Shown one piece after another: positions 43,318-54,901 of a stretch of DNA of 64,000 nucleotides (within the stretch, counting starts at the first letter, position 1; each line of letters opens with the position of its first letter). The position numbers and the translations under genes were made by a program. Below the pieces are notes generated by a model. The model was not told the origin of the DNA. It saw only the letters and a program-made list of their open reading frames with translations, and made no database searches. This DNA is from Cavia porcellus (lineage: Eukaryota; Chordata; Mammalia; Rodentia; Caviidae). Where the stretch lies: contig NW_026947489.1 of NCBI RefSeq assembly GCF_034190915.1, positions 59,830,001 through 59,894,000 on the forward strand, written 5' to 3'.

Positions 43318-46300
43318 AATAAACCAATATATAACAGTTATAACCATTAATGTAAATGGTCTCAATTCACCAATTAAAAGAAACAGACTGGCAGAATGGA
43401 TCAAGAAATGACATCCAACCAAATGCTGTCTATAAGAAACCCATCTAACCCAAAAGGAAACTCATAGACTGAAAGTCAAAGGATGGAAAACAATACTTCA
43501 TGCAAACACGAACTGAAAAAAAAGCGGGGGTAGCTATTCTGTTTGCAGACAATGTGAACTTCAAACCAAGAATGATCTGAAAAGATGAAGAAGGTCACTG
43601 CATCTAGTTAGGGGAAAACTTCAAGAAGAAGAGATAACAATCTTAAATATATATGCACCAAATTCCAGAGCACCCAGCTATACAAAGCAAGTATTACCAA
43701 AAATGAAAAATTAAACAAGCAATAGCACAGTTGTAACAGGAGACCTTAACACAATTGACACTAAAGGGCAGATCAACCAAACAGAAAATCAGCAAAGAAA
43801 TAACAGAACTGAATCACACTTGTGAACAAATGGACTTGATAGACCTATACAGAGTGTTCCACCCAACAACATTAAAATACTTCTCAGCAGTACATGGGAC
43901 ATTCTCTAAAATAGAACATATACCAGCCCACAGAAATTATTTAAGTAAATACAAAAGAGTTGAAATTATCCCATGCATGTTATCAGATCATAGAGCCATG
44001 AAGCTAGAAATTAATGATAAAAGAAAGTGAAAAAACCCCACAAACACATGGAAATTGAATAACACACCCTTGAGCAATCAGTGGGAACAAAGGAAATTAA
44101 AGAAGAAATTAAAATCTACAAGCAAATGAAAATACAAATACAACTCACTGGAATCTGTGGGATGCAATGAAAGCGGTCCTCAGAGGAAAATTTATTGCAC
44201 TGAGTTCCCACATTAGGAAAGCAGAATGAACACAAATAAACAACCTAATGCTACACCTCAAACACTAGAAAAGAACAGCAAGTCATGCCCAAAGCCAAAA
44301 GAAGGAAGGACATTATAAAAATCCGAGCAGAAATTAATGCAATAGAGAAAAAGAAAACAATCAAAGAATCAGTGAATCAAAGAGTTGGTTCTTTGAAAGA
44401 ATAAATAAAATTGGTAAGCCCCTAGCCAACCTTATTTTAAAAAGGAAAGAAAAAGGTCAAATTCATGCAATAAGGAATGAAAAAGGTGAAATCATTACTC
44501 ACAATGTGGAAATATAGAAGATCATCAACACCTGTTTCAAAAACCTCTACTCTCATAGGTTTGAGAACACAGAAGAAATGGATAGATTCCTAGAAATTTA
44601 TGAAGTACCAAAGCTGGATCAAGAAGATGTAAAACTGTTGAATAACCCAATTTCTATTAATGAAATTGAAAATGTAACTAAGTCCTTACCTACAAAGAAG
44701 AGCCCAGGCCCAGACAGATTCACTGCAGAATTCATCAAAAATACAAAGAAGACTTAATGCTGACACTCCTCAAACTCTTCAATGAAATTGAAAGGGAAGC
44801 AATCCTTCCTAAGCCATTCCTAGAAGCAAATATTACTTTAGTACCAAAACCTGAGAAAGACCCAGCTTAAAAAGAGGACTACAGGCCCACCTCCCTAATG
44901 AACATAGATGCAAAAATCCTCAATAAAATATTGACAAACAGGATGCAGCAAATCATCAAGAAGATTATGCACCACAACCAAGTGGGATTCATCTCAGGCA
45001 TACAGAGATGCTTCAACATACATAAATCAATAAATGTAATCCACCATATCAATAGAGCCAAACATAAGAATGACATGATCATTTCTATAGATGCAGAAAG
45101 AGCTTTTGATAAGGTCCAAGACTCATTCATGCTAAGAACCCTACAGAAAATTGGAATAGATTGTCTTTATCTCAATACGAAAAGGCCATCTGTGAAAAAT
45201 CAACAGCCATCATCATATTAAATGGCCAAAAACTGAAGGCCTTTACCTTAAAATCAGGCACAAGACAAGGATGTCCCTTATCACTGCTCCTATTCAACAT
45301 AGTACTAGAAATACTAGCCAGAGCAATTAGACAAAAGAGAGAAATAAAAAAAGTAAAGATAGGAAAAGAGGAAGTTAAATTATCATTATTTGCAGATAAC
45401 ATGATACTCTAATAGAAAACTCCCAAAACTCCATTGAAAGACTCCTAGATATAATAAGTAAATTTAGCAATGTAGCTGAATACAAGTCAATACTAAAAAA
45501 TCAATAGCATTCCTATACACTAACAACAAAATCACAGAGAGAGAAATAAGAGAAGCCACATCCTTCACACTACCATCCAAAAAAAAAAAATGAAATACTT
45601 AGGAATTAATCTCACAAAAGAAGTAAAAGATCTATACAGGGAAAATTATAATACCCTGAAAAAGAAATCGAAGAGGATCTCAGAAAATGGAAAGACATCT
45701 CTTGTTCATGGATAGGAAGAATAAATATTGTGAAAATGGCCATTCTCCCAAAACCATTATACAGCGTCAATGCATTCCCAATGAAAATACCATCAAGATA
45801 CCTCATAGATCTAGAGAAATGACTCTTAAAATTCTTCTGGAACCAGAAGAGACCTAGAATAGCAAAGGCAATTCTAAGCAGCAAAGACAAGGCAGAAGGC
45901 ATCACAATCCCTGACTTGAAGTTATACTACAAAGCAACAGTAGTAAAATCAACATGGTATTGGAATAAAACATATCTGAAGATAAATGGAATAGATTAGA
46001 AGATACAACCACAACTACAAACACACTCAACCACCTTATCTTTGATAAAGGGGCCAAATATGTTCATTGGAAGAACAACAGTCTCCTTAATAAATGGTGC
46101 TGGAAAAACTGGCTCTCCATATGTTGAAAACTAAAACTAGACCCATGCCTATCACCATACACTAAACTAAAATCTAAATGGATCAAAGATCTGAATATTA
46201 AAACAGAAACACTAAATCTGTTGGAAGATAAATTACTAAAAATCTTGAAGACATAGAGGTAGGTAGAGAATTTATGAACAGGAATCAAGCTGCACGGGAA

Positions 46301-47080
46301 ATACTTACCAGAATCAATAACTGGGATCACGTCTTATTAAAAAATTTCTGCATGTCAAAAGAAATCTCCAGCATAGTGAAAAGAAAACCCACAAACTGGG
46401 AAAAAAATCTTAGTGAACTGTCCCTTCGACAAAGGACTTCTATCTAGAACATATAAAGAATTTTAAAAATCAGACCCCCAAAATTCAAAGACCCAGTCCA
46501 AAAATGGGCATCTGAGATGAATATGCTGTTCTCATATGAGGAAATACAAATGCCAAATAAATACATGAAAATTTTTCATCATCATTAGTCATTAGAGAAA
46601 TGCAAATTAAAACAACAGTGAGATTCCATCTCGCTCCAAAAAGAATGACCAGGATCAAGAAAATTACCAACAACAAAAGCTGGAGAGGCTGTGGGGAAAA
46701 AGGAACCCTCTTGCACTGTTGATGGGAGTGTAGACTGGTGCAAACCATTGTGGAGATCAGTCTGGAGATTTCTCAAAAAGCTGGGATTGGAGGTCCCATT
46801 TGTTCCAGCTATTCCACTTCTAGGCATATTCCCAGAAGAACTGAAAACACCATACCACTGTGATATGTGTGCACCCATGTTTATAGCAGCACAATTTGTA
46901 ATAGCCAGATCTTGGAAACAACCTAAATGTCCATCAACTGAGGAATGGGTAAAAAAAAAAAAAAAGCGATGGTATTTTTATACAACAGAGTACTACTCAG
47001 CTATAAAGAATGATCACATTGAGATATTTATAAATAAATGGATGCAGCTTGAGACCATACTCATAAGTGAAATAAATTGA
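43318..47080 (+). pseudogene. L1 ORF2 remnant (endonuclease, reverse transcriptase)
   Basis: Starts with an endonuclease-like ITINVNGLNSPIKRNR stretch, with early stops in place of Trp and Gln codons. Reverse transcriptase landmarks are [12 protein letters not shown] (about 44898), QVGFISG, AFDKVQ and TRQGCPLS. The catalytic F/YADD box reads FADN (45389-45400), losing the second Asp. C-terminal landmarks KSWRGCG and EYYSAIKN occur near 46680 and 46990, and the end is near WMQLETILISEIN (47039-47077). Dozens of stops and shifts make it non-functional. Confidence 0.9.
46792..46900 (+). repeat. Parent copy of the duplicated 109-bp L1 block (within ORF2)
   Basis: From ggtcccatttgttccagc to agcacaatttgta. 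It is in its normal place in the ORF2 C-terminal region and is repeated at 47438-47546. Confidence 0.9.
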
Positions 47081-47437
47081 AGTCACATGTGTGAATACCA
47101 TATAGTCGCCCTAGTGTAAGAAATAATAAGCATACATAAGATTTTATGGTAATCATGATTCCCCATTACATTAATTTGAAGCCTTATAATGTTTTCATTC
47201 ATTAGTTGGACCGGTTTTATTCTGCTTTGTTTGATTTTATTATGTGTGATGCTATGAACAACTATTTGTCATGTGTCATAATGTCACAAGACATTATGAC
47301 AGCCATTGCTGTTTAATATCATCTTGCTTTAAAGTCCTACCATGCTCTTGTTCTTCTGTTTCCATTGATTCTATCATATTGTATCTTATTGGATTTTGAT
47401 GTGTGTGATAGTTATAAACAAATTTTTATGGACAATG

Positions 47438-47546
47438 GGTCCCATTTGTTCCAGCTATTCCACTTCTAGGCATATTCCCAGAAGAACTGAAAACATCATA
47501 CCACTGTGATATGTGTGCATCTATGTTTATAGCAGCACAATTTGTA
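47438..47546 (+). repeat. Second copy of the 109-bp L1 block, misplaced in the 3' UTR
   Basis: Same length and about 97% identical by eye to 46792-46900 (three visible substitutions), in direct orientation 646 bp downstream. Confidence 0.9.
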
Positions 47547-48589
47547 GATAATAGAGTAGCCATTGTTCATATTCTGTTATTTGGTTCTGAGTTCCCTGTA
47601 ATACTTTCATTCTCTTGAATGGTTTTATACTATTTTGTTATGTTTGATACTATTGTATGTGAAAGTATGCTCAACTATTTCAAGGAAAGAGACATTATGG
47701 TAGCTACTATTAATATCCGGTGTAGCCCAGGCTTGTCTTGTGGTGAAGTACTGTGTTGCTTATATTGTTCTGTTCTGATCTGCTTTGTTCTGTCCTCTTT
47801 TGCCCTAATTTCTTTACAAGAAAAAAAAAAGAACAAAATCTCAGCCCACAGTCAGCAAACACACAGACTCAAACAATCCCTCAGTGCTTTGTTGTTCATT
47901 TACAATTTGCAGGATGTCTGGTTCCACAGAGGAGGGGCTCAGGCAGGCAGGAAGAGCCGAGGTAAAGCCTGTGAATCCTCCTGCCTCTGCACATCTGTTT
48001 GATTTCAGAGATTCCAGTGCCAGGGCCTTAGTTCCTATCCCACCACTGCTCAAATCACCTGTTTGTCTAGTACACAAGTATATGAGTTGGCCTCACAGCT
48101 ATTGCACTATGCTGTATTTTTAATAGAGTAAACTATTTCAGACCATGTGCAGGAGCCAAGTAAGTGCTGTCAGCTTGGTAAAGGAAACCTGAAGCAATCT
48201 CCTTTGACTTGGCATGATTGTCAAATCACCTTCAGAGTTTTGGTGACTCTCCTGCTCTATGGAATTCGCTTTCAGGAAACCTGGTGTCCCAGAGGACCCC
48301 AGCTGGCCTTTGACAGTGAGCAGCTGGCTGTATCTGTGGAGCAGAAACTACCTAGTGGTACAGGTAGTCTAGTAATAATTACCTGCCTGTCACACAGTGA
48401 GAGCTGAAAGCCAGCAGAGTCTGTGGAAGGATGTCCAGGGCTATGGAGTACATTACAGTCTCCTCTCTGATGTGAGGACACACCCCTTTGAGAGAGAGAC
48501 TCTAGTATTTTGTCTTATTGTATTTTGGACGCTTGGACAGCTTCTCTGACCCAACGGTTACTGATAAGCCATCAGTGTTTGTTATGTTT

Positions 48590-48685
48590 TCTTGAGACAT
48601 GGTCTCATTATGTAGCCCAGGCTGGCCTCAAACTCCCATGACCCTTCAGATTACAGATGTGCACCAGCACATGCAGCTAAAGTTA
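48590..48685 (-). mobile_element. B1-type SINE, antisense
   Basis: gacatggtctcattatgtag, cccaggctggcctcaaact, tgtgcaccagcacatgcag. Confidence 0.8.
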
Positions 48686-48689
48686 TCCG

Positions 48690-49330
48690 TTTTAAGCACA
48701 AAGAAAGTGTGCTCATCACACTTTCCTGTGGAGTGCAGGCTGCAGTGCAAGCAGCCTCGCAGGCCACCAGGAGCAGGGTGGGTGACTGGAGGTGGCATCT
48801 AGTATACATTTGCACAGCGTCCCCTGCTGCACTGAGAGTGGGAGCAGGAGGCATTTAGCAGGTCTTCATGGTGCTTGCGGCCTCAGGCCCAATCACCTGA
48901 AACACATCTGGGGACTCACTTTCCTGCCATCACCAGCCCTTAATGGTGGCTGCAGACCCCTCTGGGGCCAGACCTGAGGAAGTACGGGAGGGTGTGCTAT
49001 CTGCAGTGTCACAGGCTCCTTGCCCTGGGCACATAGCTTCTCTCTAGGCAATGGCTGTAGACCTCATATTTGAGAACCGAATGACAGAGTGTGGCTTCCT
49101 GTTGGTGTGACAGCCTCCTGTGCCTCTGGTTTAGGCTTTTCTGCTGGGCTGCAAGGTGTTAGATATCCTGCTGGCTGCCTGCCTACTCCATCCCTGGGGT
49201 GGTGTGCTCTCCCCGTGGTGCTGAGGCTCAGGTGCCCCTAGCCACCTCTCCTTGATCCTGATGGTAATTGTGAGCCTCAGCCTCTGCTGGACAGATGGAC
49301 ACAGCTACAGCTCAGAATTCGGTCACCTGC
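48690..49330. other. Intergenic sequence with no recognised feature
   Basis: No recognised gene or repeat. Confidence 0.4.
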
Positions 49331-49339
49331 AGGAAGTGT

Positions 49340-49900
49340 GAGTCCTGCTCTGCAGCCACCTTTCCTACCGTCACTCTCAGCTTCTGGGGAGAGTTTTTCA
49401 CTAATCAGTTTGTTTAAAACAACCTTGTACTCTGTTCTACATCATGTGCTATGTCTATCCTTGGTTTTGACTGACAGCTTTGTTTTGCCATATTTGACTT
49501 TATTCTCTCCCCCCCCCAAAAAAGTAATAAGAACTAAGGAGTAATAAAATCCAAAATGTGTAAATTTTGTTGTAAAAAAGAGAGGGGAAAAAAAGAGCTC
49601 TAACAGATATAACAGCAAGTGTGTTTAGGGATGTTAAATAGCTGACTATATTAATGTTTTTGGATCATTGAACACAGCTGTTTGCAATCTCTCTGTTTGA
49701 ATGTCCACTTTGTATCCTTTGATACTGTGATTTGAGCAACTATTTCCAAGATGATAATATGTAATCTATTAACAGGTGATTTCTTACTGTTATGTTTTTT
49801 TTTTTTGTTTTGATTTTTTTGTAGTTCTGTATTACGTGTACCCTTACACCGCTTTGTTTTGTTTTGGTGTTTTTCTCTTTTTCCTCTTAAATAAAATTAA
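49340..49900 (+). mobile_element. L1 3' UTR fragment
   Basis: Ends cttaaataaaattaaaaaa, and its last 220 bp match the reverse complement of 9866-10075. Shared phrases are gtccactttgtat, caactattt and gtgatttcttactgtt. The two copies define one 3' end. Confidence 0.5.
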
Positions 49901-49907
49901 AAAAAAA

Positions 49908-50090
49908 ACAACTGGGGGTTAAATCCAGGGTCTCGGACTGGGCTAGAGCCCAGTCTTTATTGGATTTTTTATTGTCAAGACAAGAGTTCACTAAGTTACT
50001 AAATTGCCGGAGCTGAACTTTTAGTCCTCCTGCCTTAGCTTCCTGGAGGACCAGGATTACAGGTGTGTGCCTCCATGCCTAGCTCCAGAA
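49908..50090 (-). mobile_element. B1 plus ID composite SINE, antisense
   Basis: Reverse ID-like part (gggggttaaatccagggtct) then reverse B1 part (ttcactaagttactaaattg, ccaggattacaggtgtgtg). Confidence 0.65.
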
Positions 50091-50397
50091 GTTCCTCCCA
50101 GAGGGGCTTGTGAAGGGGACATTCTCTGTGTCCCCCCAAGACAGCATTCTCTAGCATTAGATACTATGTATGTGACCTTGTTTTCTGTTACTGTAACCAA
50201 GCACCCGAGACAGAATGGAGACTGGAAGTCTGGTGGGTGCCCCCTGCTGTGCTGTTAAGTGGATCTGTTTTCCTCTGCTTCTGAAGTCACTGATGTCATT
50301 GTAAGAAGCCAGCGTCATGACCTCATCTAACTCTAATTACCTCCTGAAGTCCTCACCTCCAAATGCTACAACCTCAGGACTTAGGGATTTAGTTTTC

Positions 50398-50545
50398 AAA
50401 GCTGGGCATGGTGGTACACACCTGTAATCCCAGCAAGTGGGAGGCTGAGGTATAAAGATGGTCATGACTCTGAGGTCAACCTGGGCTACATAGTAAGCTC
50501 AAGGCCAGTCTGGACTATGTAGCAAGACCCTGCTTCCAAAAACCC
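50398..50545 (+). mobile_element. B1-type SINE
   Basis: agctgggcatggtggtacac, duplicated segment, gcaagaccctgcttcc tail. Confidence 0.88.
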
Positions 50546-51154
50546 AAACAGAAGAACAAAGGAGCAACAGGACTCTGGTGATCCCCACCCCTTCTATGCC
50601 TGTGTCCTGTTACATTTTTCCTGCTCTCTGAAGAATGCAAGGAGAGAAAAGCAGACTAAGAATAACTGTGATTTTTGCTCCTGTCCCAAGAGTGACAGGA
50701 AATGTCACTCATGCTGACAGTAGAAACCTCCTGAGATATTAATGTAGCATCACCCGTGTAATGACAACCTGAGGGGTCACAGCTAGCCCCTTACATCATA
50801 GAAAATGTCAGAGCAAAGCAAATGAGAATCGCCCTCTTCTTCTAACATCTTCTCTGAAAGATCTCTTAAAATCCTTTCACTTCCGTAATTCCCCTGGAGT
50901 AGCCTTGTCCGATAGAAGTATAACTAAGTACCAATACTTCTCTTTTTTTGAAAGCCAGCTAACCTGGGCCTAGTGTTTTACGGTTATCTCAGCACACACT
51001 GAGTGCAGATGGATGTGAGCATGGTGTGAGGGCTCATTTTAAAAACATGTTTATTATTCCATGTTTGCAGTATATCACAATTACAGTCATTGTGGGGAGT
51101 TGGTACCCACACATCATACCCTACTCAGTTTTATTTCAATCCCCTTTGTCTAAG

Positions 51155-51470
51155 TCACTGTTCCTGTAGCTGAGACACAATGCCAACCCTATGACTGAAG
51201 GAAAGAGAGATTTCTTATGGCTCACATTTCAGGCCATAGTTAGCTGACTCCAAGGTAAGGCCTGGCAGAGCAGAGCTACTCACAACATAGGTGGACAGGA
51301 AACAGGCAGAAGAGAGGAACCGGAGAGGGACATGATTCTTCCAGACCAAATCCCCAGTGACTGCCTCTTCCTGCCAGGCCCTACTGTGTACAGCAATCAG
51401 CAATGAGTCTGCACTGCAGCCACCTCACGAGCATCCATCTATGAGCACAGGAGGCTTCAGGTGGACGTCT
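51155..51470 (+). repeat. Interspersed repeat, copy 3
   Basis: ttcctgtagctgagacacaa, then gaaagagagatttcttatgg and atagttagctgactccaagg. Diverged copy of the family at 9485 and 33190. Confidence 0.5.
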
Positions 51471-51799
51471 AGATATAAACAGTAACTCATTCCTCCCCTC
51501 TCTTCTTTCACAGCATAATTTTGCCCATCCCTTTCAGGCATTTAGATAGCTGTCTTGGCTTTTGCTCTCAGGAAATGTATTCTGAGGCAGAGAATGGTGT
51601 GCAGGTATTTGGGATAAACATTCAAAGGTCAAGTTCTAGCATAATTACTAACTTTATTATACCCTTAAAGACATTCTTAAGTGAAACCTGCAGTTTTTAT
51701 ATTTCTTGTGGGTGCAGTGCAGTGAAGAATGCCAGTGACCATGGTCTGGGTTTCATATAACTGCTATGGTCTGTGCGCAGGTCCCCCCAAGTACACCCA

Positions 51800-52880
51800 C
51801 TACCACTTTGGCACCATGAGCACAAAAGTCAACAGTATGAAGAAGTAAACAATCCCTTAGCATCATTGTGAAAATAACCTGACCTTTCATGACCCACTGA
51901 ATGGGACTGGGGACCTCCAGGGATCATGGAACACAATTTGAAAATCTGAATGAGCCAATTTCTTCTGATTTTATGGCAGAGAGAGGGAAAGTGGCTATGG
52001 GATTGGAGCAAGAACATAATGCTTACATTGTCTGTTCCTAGTGAGTTAAAACTGCTTCCATTCCCCCTCTTAGAGGAACAATAATGCCCCATACCCAGAT
52101 CAATAACTGAGTGTCCCGTATCGTAGGCTGCGTAGATCCACTCCAGCAACTACATTCACCCATACATCCTGCACAGCCAGTAATGTGGCTGGTCCTTGGA
52201 CATGTCTGTGGCAGGTTGCTGTTCTCTGTTATAACCCAGTTTTTGTAGAGACCACCTGGATTACACGTGACTAGGACAGAAGTCCATAATCTCTGCCATC
52301 AGACTCTCCTCTGAAGTAGTATTGTTGTTATCCACTATCCCAGCTCCTACTTTGAGGAGGAAGTTTTGGAGACTCCATTTGACCTGCCCTCTATAGTAAA
52401 TTTTACCCTGAAGGTCAAGCACCAAAGTGGGATTCTGCCAATGACCATGATATACATACGATGATGCCCTGGGGAAATGGAGAGGCCACCAAGGAGTGCG
52501 TACAGTGGTCCAGGGCATCATCCATGAGCCAGGCCTAGACTGTCTTCTCCCTACCACTGCTGTAGCAGGGAGGCCAGCCATGCTGTGTCCCTGAATGTCA
52601 GAGTCAATTCACCCTGTGGGTACGTCCTTTTCCTGGTGCAGTTACCTGCACAGATAGCTGTAAGTTGCCTGGGGAGGAATACTGCAGATATTTCTGTAGA
52701 CCATCATTGCTGCTGGGCTGCTGGAGTATTCCTCACAGACATTGAGCCCCTCTTTGGGCCTCAGAAATGGTTTGACCTTGGAAACTGGTTTCCTTATTGG
52801 GCCATCGGCTTCCTGGTCATCTGTCCTTGGTTTGTTTTGAGTGATGAATTAAGCCACTCTCTCTGACTGTCTACGTATTG
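51800..52880 (-). repeat. Possible ERVL/MaLR internal remnant, antisense
   Basis: About 1.1 kb with long broken ORFs. The minus strand at 52261-52581 contains YVYHGHWQNPTLVLDLQGK, which reads like coding sequence rather than random translation. The texture suggests a decayed retroelement interior, but I cannot identify the family. Nothing here looks like a host gene. Confidence 0.3.
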
Positions 52881-53380
52881 AGTCCAGGACTGCTTGTCTG
52901 TTGGACACCATTCTATTCTTGTCAATGATTATGGAGGAATCACTGTATTAGCTACTAACACACAGTTTTCAAATTCATGTATTAATCTTATTCTTAGAAG
53001 ACTTCAGTAACAAGTTAATGTGTATCCAAGCCTGATTTTTTTGCCCTCACTAGAATAGCTATGTTTTTAAGAATGCATTACATCACTTTGAAGTTACCAC
53101 AGGGAGATTAACTTCTCAGTACATTCTAATGATACTTGTTTTTCTTTGTGAGAAATAGAATCTTGTAAAATAACCTGCTTCTTGTTTTCAAATGATTAGA
53201 AAACTTTTGACCAAATTTACACGTAATATATGTACAGGACTTCGTGATACACATTGAATGCACTTTAAAAAATATTATCCCACTTTCCTTTCTGTCATAT
53301 AGTTTTCCTTATTTCAACTTATTTCATCTTGCTGCATCATGTGTCTCTGTATGAGGTGCTGCAAGTCCTAACATATTTTA
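52881..53380. other. Intergenic sequence with no recognised feature
   Basis: AT-rich and without a recognised element. Confidence 0.4.
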
Positions 53381-53381
53381 T

Positions 53382-53640
53382 GGGACTGGGGGTGTAGCTA
53401 TGTTAGAGTGGCACCAGGCATGGTGGCATATGTCTGTAGCTCCAGTACTCAGAAAACTGAGGCTGGAGGATTGCCATGAGTTCAAGACCAACCTGGACTG
53501 GACTACATAAGTAAATTTAAGACCAGCCTACACTACATAGCAAGACCTTGTCTCAAAACTTAAATACACAAATAAGTAAATAAATAAAGAGTAGGGTGTT
53601 TGCCTAGTATACACAGACCCTACTTTTGATTCCCAACACT
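53382..53640 (+). mobile_element. Old ID-type SINE split by a B1-type SINE
   Basis: ID left half gggactgggggtgtagctat ends near 53410. A B1 body (caccaggcatggtggcatat to cttgtctcaaaac) follows, and then the ID right half (gtttgcctagtatacacaga, tttgattcccaacacta). The B1 therefore inserted into a pre-existing ID. Confidence 0.8.
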
Positions 53641-53999
53641 AGCTAGGTAGTAGATCCAAACTTCTGGATAGTATCTATTAATATTCTCCTAATTTCTGGG
53701 GATGTGTATCTGGTTGTTTATAGGTGGAGGGGAGTTAGATGTGTCCCTTCTCTTTTTTGTAATACAGCACTTATAACGTCTTGTATCCAACTGTTTCTGG
53801 ATACAGCAAATTCAGTTTAGTGGGCAGCGAGATGGCCTAGCCTCTCTCTGGGATAGGCCTTCTACCTCCAATACCGGGACATCTCTGAGAGTAGCAGAAA
53901 ATGTCATCTTGCCTTTTCACCCAAAAGAAAACAAACACTTTAAGAGTAGTAACCAAGAGTTATGTACAAAGGAAGCAGTCAGGTACCCAAATCTGGACG

Positions 54000-54901
54000 A
54001 GAAAAGTAGGCGCAGCACCCCCGACTGCAGCTAGGAGAAGTGGAAGACAGTGTTCGAGGTCTGCATGGCAGCTCCAGGACAGGTGCCAAAAGTTCATTGG
54101 CCAACTCGTCCCAGGAGAACAACTATTTCAGGCGAAAGCAGCAGGACCTCGGACAGCACTGCCACAGACTGTGTCAGCACCGCGGACAGCGGCAAACGCA
54201 AACCCTGCTGCGCTCAGTTCTGTTCTGCTCTGCGCGAAGCACGGTGAGCGCGCGGCACCGCGGACAGCGCCATACCCGCGCGCGGAGTCAGGCGGGGACT
54301 GGCGGCTTCATCAGCTGATGCCTTACGTAGGGCTGGATCCCACTTTGATAAGGCAGGTCTGGTGGGCGCGCCAGCATCCCCTCCCTGGAGTCGCAGCCCC
54401 AGACAGAGTGGGAAAGGAACGCGCCCGGATCAGAAGGCAGTTCCTGGGAGGAGGTATCTATGTGGCTTCCCTAATGAAAAGCTGAGACCGTGGGCAGGAG
54501 GGGGTTGGCGGCGGGAGCCACGCCGAGAGTTCGGCTCTGACGCACGGACGAGCTCTGAGCACCAGCTCTCTGCAGGGCCAACCCTGGGATGCTGTACTCC
54601 GGGCTACGGGACAGCCGTCTTCTCCCAGGTGAGGAACCTGCAGCATGTGACCTAGCTCCTTGACCCAGCTGCCCTAGCCTCTGGGGACTCCAGGCTCAGG
54701 GACTTGCAGCTCTGTGCCCTCCTCCAGACCGTCTCGTCTCTCTGCACGCTCAGGCAGGAGGCCGGGGCCACCTTTGTCCTCCAGACGCCTCGCCACCTGC
54801 CAAAGGCAGTGAACATCCAGACTGCTTCTGAGCGCAGAGGGCCGCCTGGAGACTTGCGCACCCTTGCTGTATGCGTGCCGCGCTGGTGTCCTGCCCTAAC
54901 G
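54000..54901 (+). promoter_or_regulatory. HTR5A: HTR5A promoter and 5' UTR region
   Basis: GC- and CpG-richer than the flanks, with clusters around 54180-54300 and 54360-54560. No TATA box was recognised and the transcription start cannot be fixed by eye. The receptor frame stays open upstream as far as a TTG at 54704 but contains no ATG. The ATG at 54902 has a strong context (A at -3, G at +4). Short ORFs here are composition artefacts or possible uORFs. Confidence 0.6.

Larger units (their letters stand above)
41755..47835 (+). mobile_element. Nearly full-length, inactive L1 retrotransposon
   Basis: About 6 kb with parts in order: a GC-richer 5' UTR with about 2.3 monomer-like repeats (41818-42200), an ORF1 remnant (42285-43034), an ORF2 remnant (about 43318-47080), and an AT-rich 3' UTR with a duplicated block, ending in an A-run near 47821. 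ORF2 has many stops and frameshifts and its reverse transcriptase active site is altered. It is the longest mobile element in the window and has no autonomous coding capacity. Outer limits are approximate because target duplicates were not identified. Confidence 0.88.

Noticed and set aside
54704..54901. N-terminal extension of HTR5A upstream of 54902
   Set aside because: The frame is open but has no ATG (it begins at TTG). The ATG at 54902 has a strong Kozak context and matches the known receptor start.
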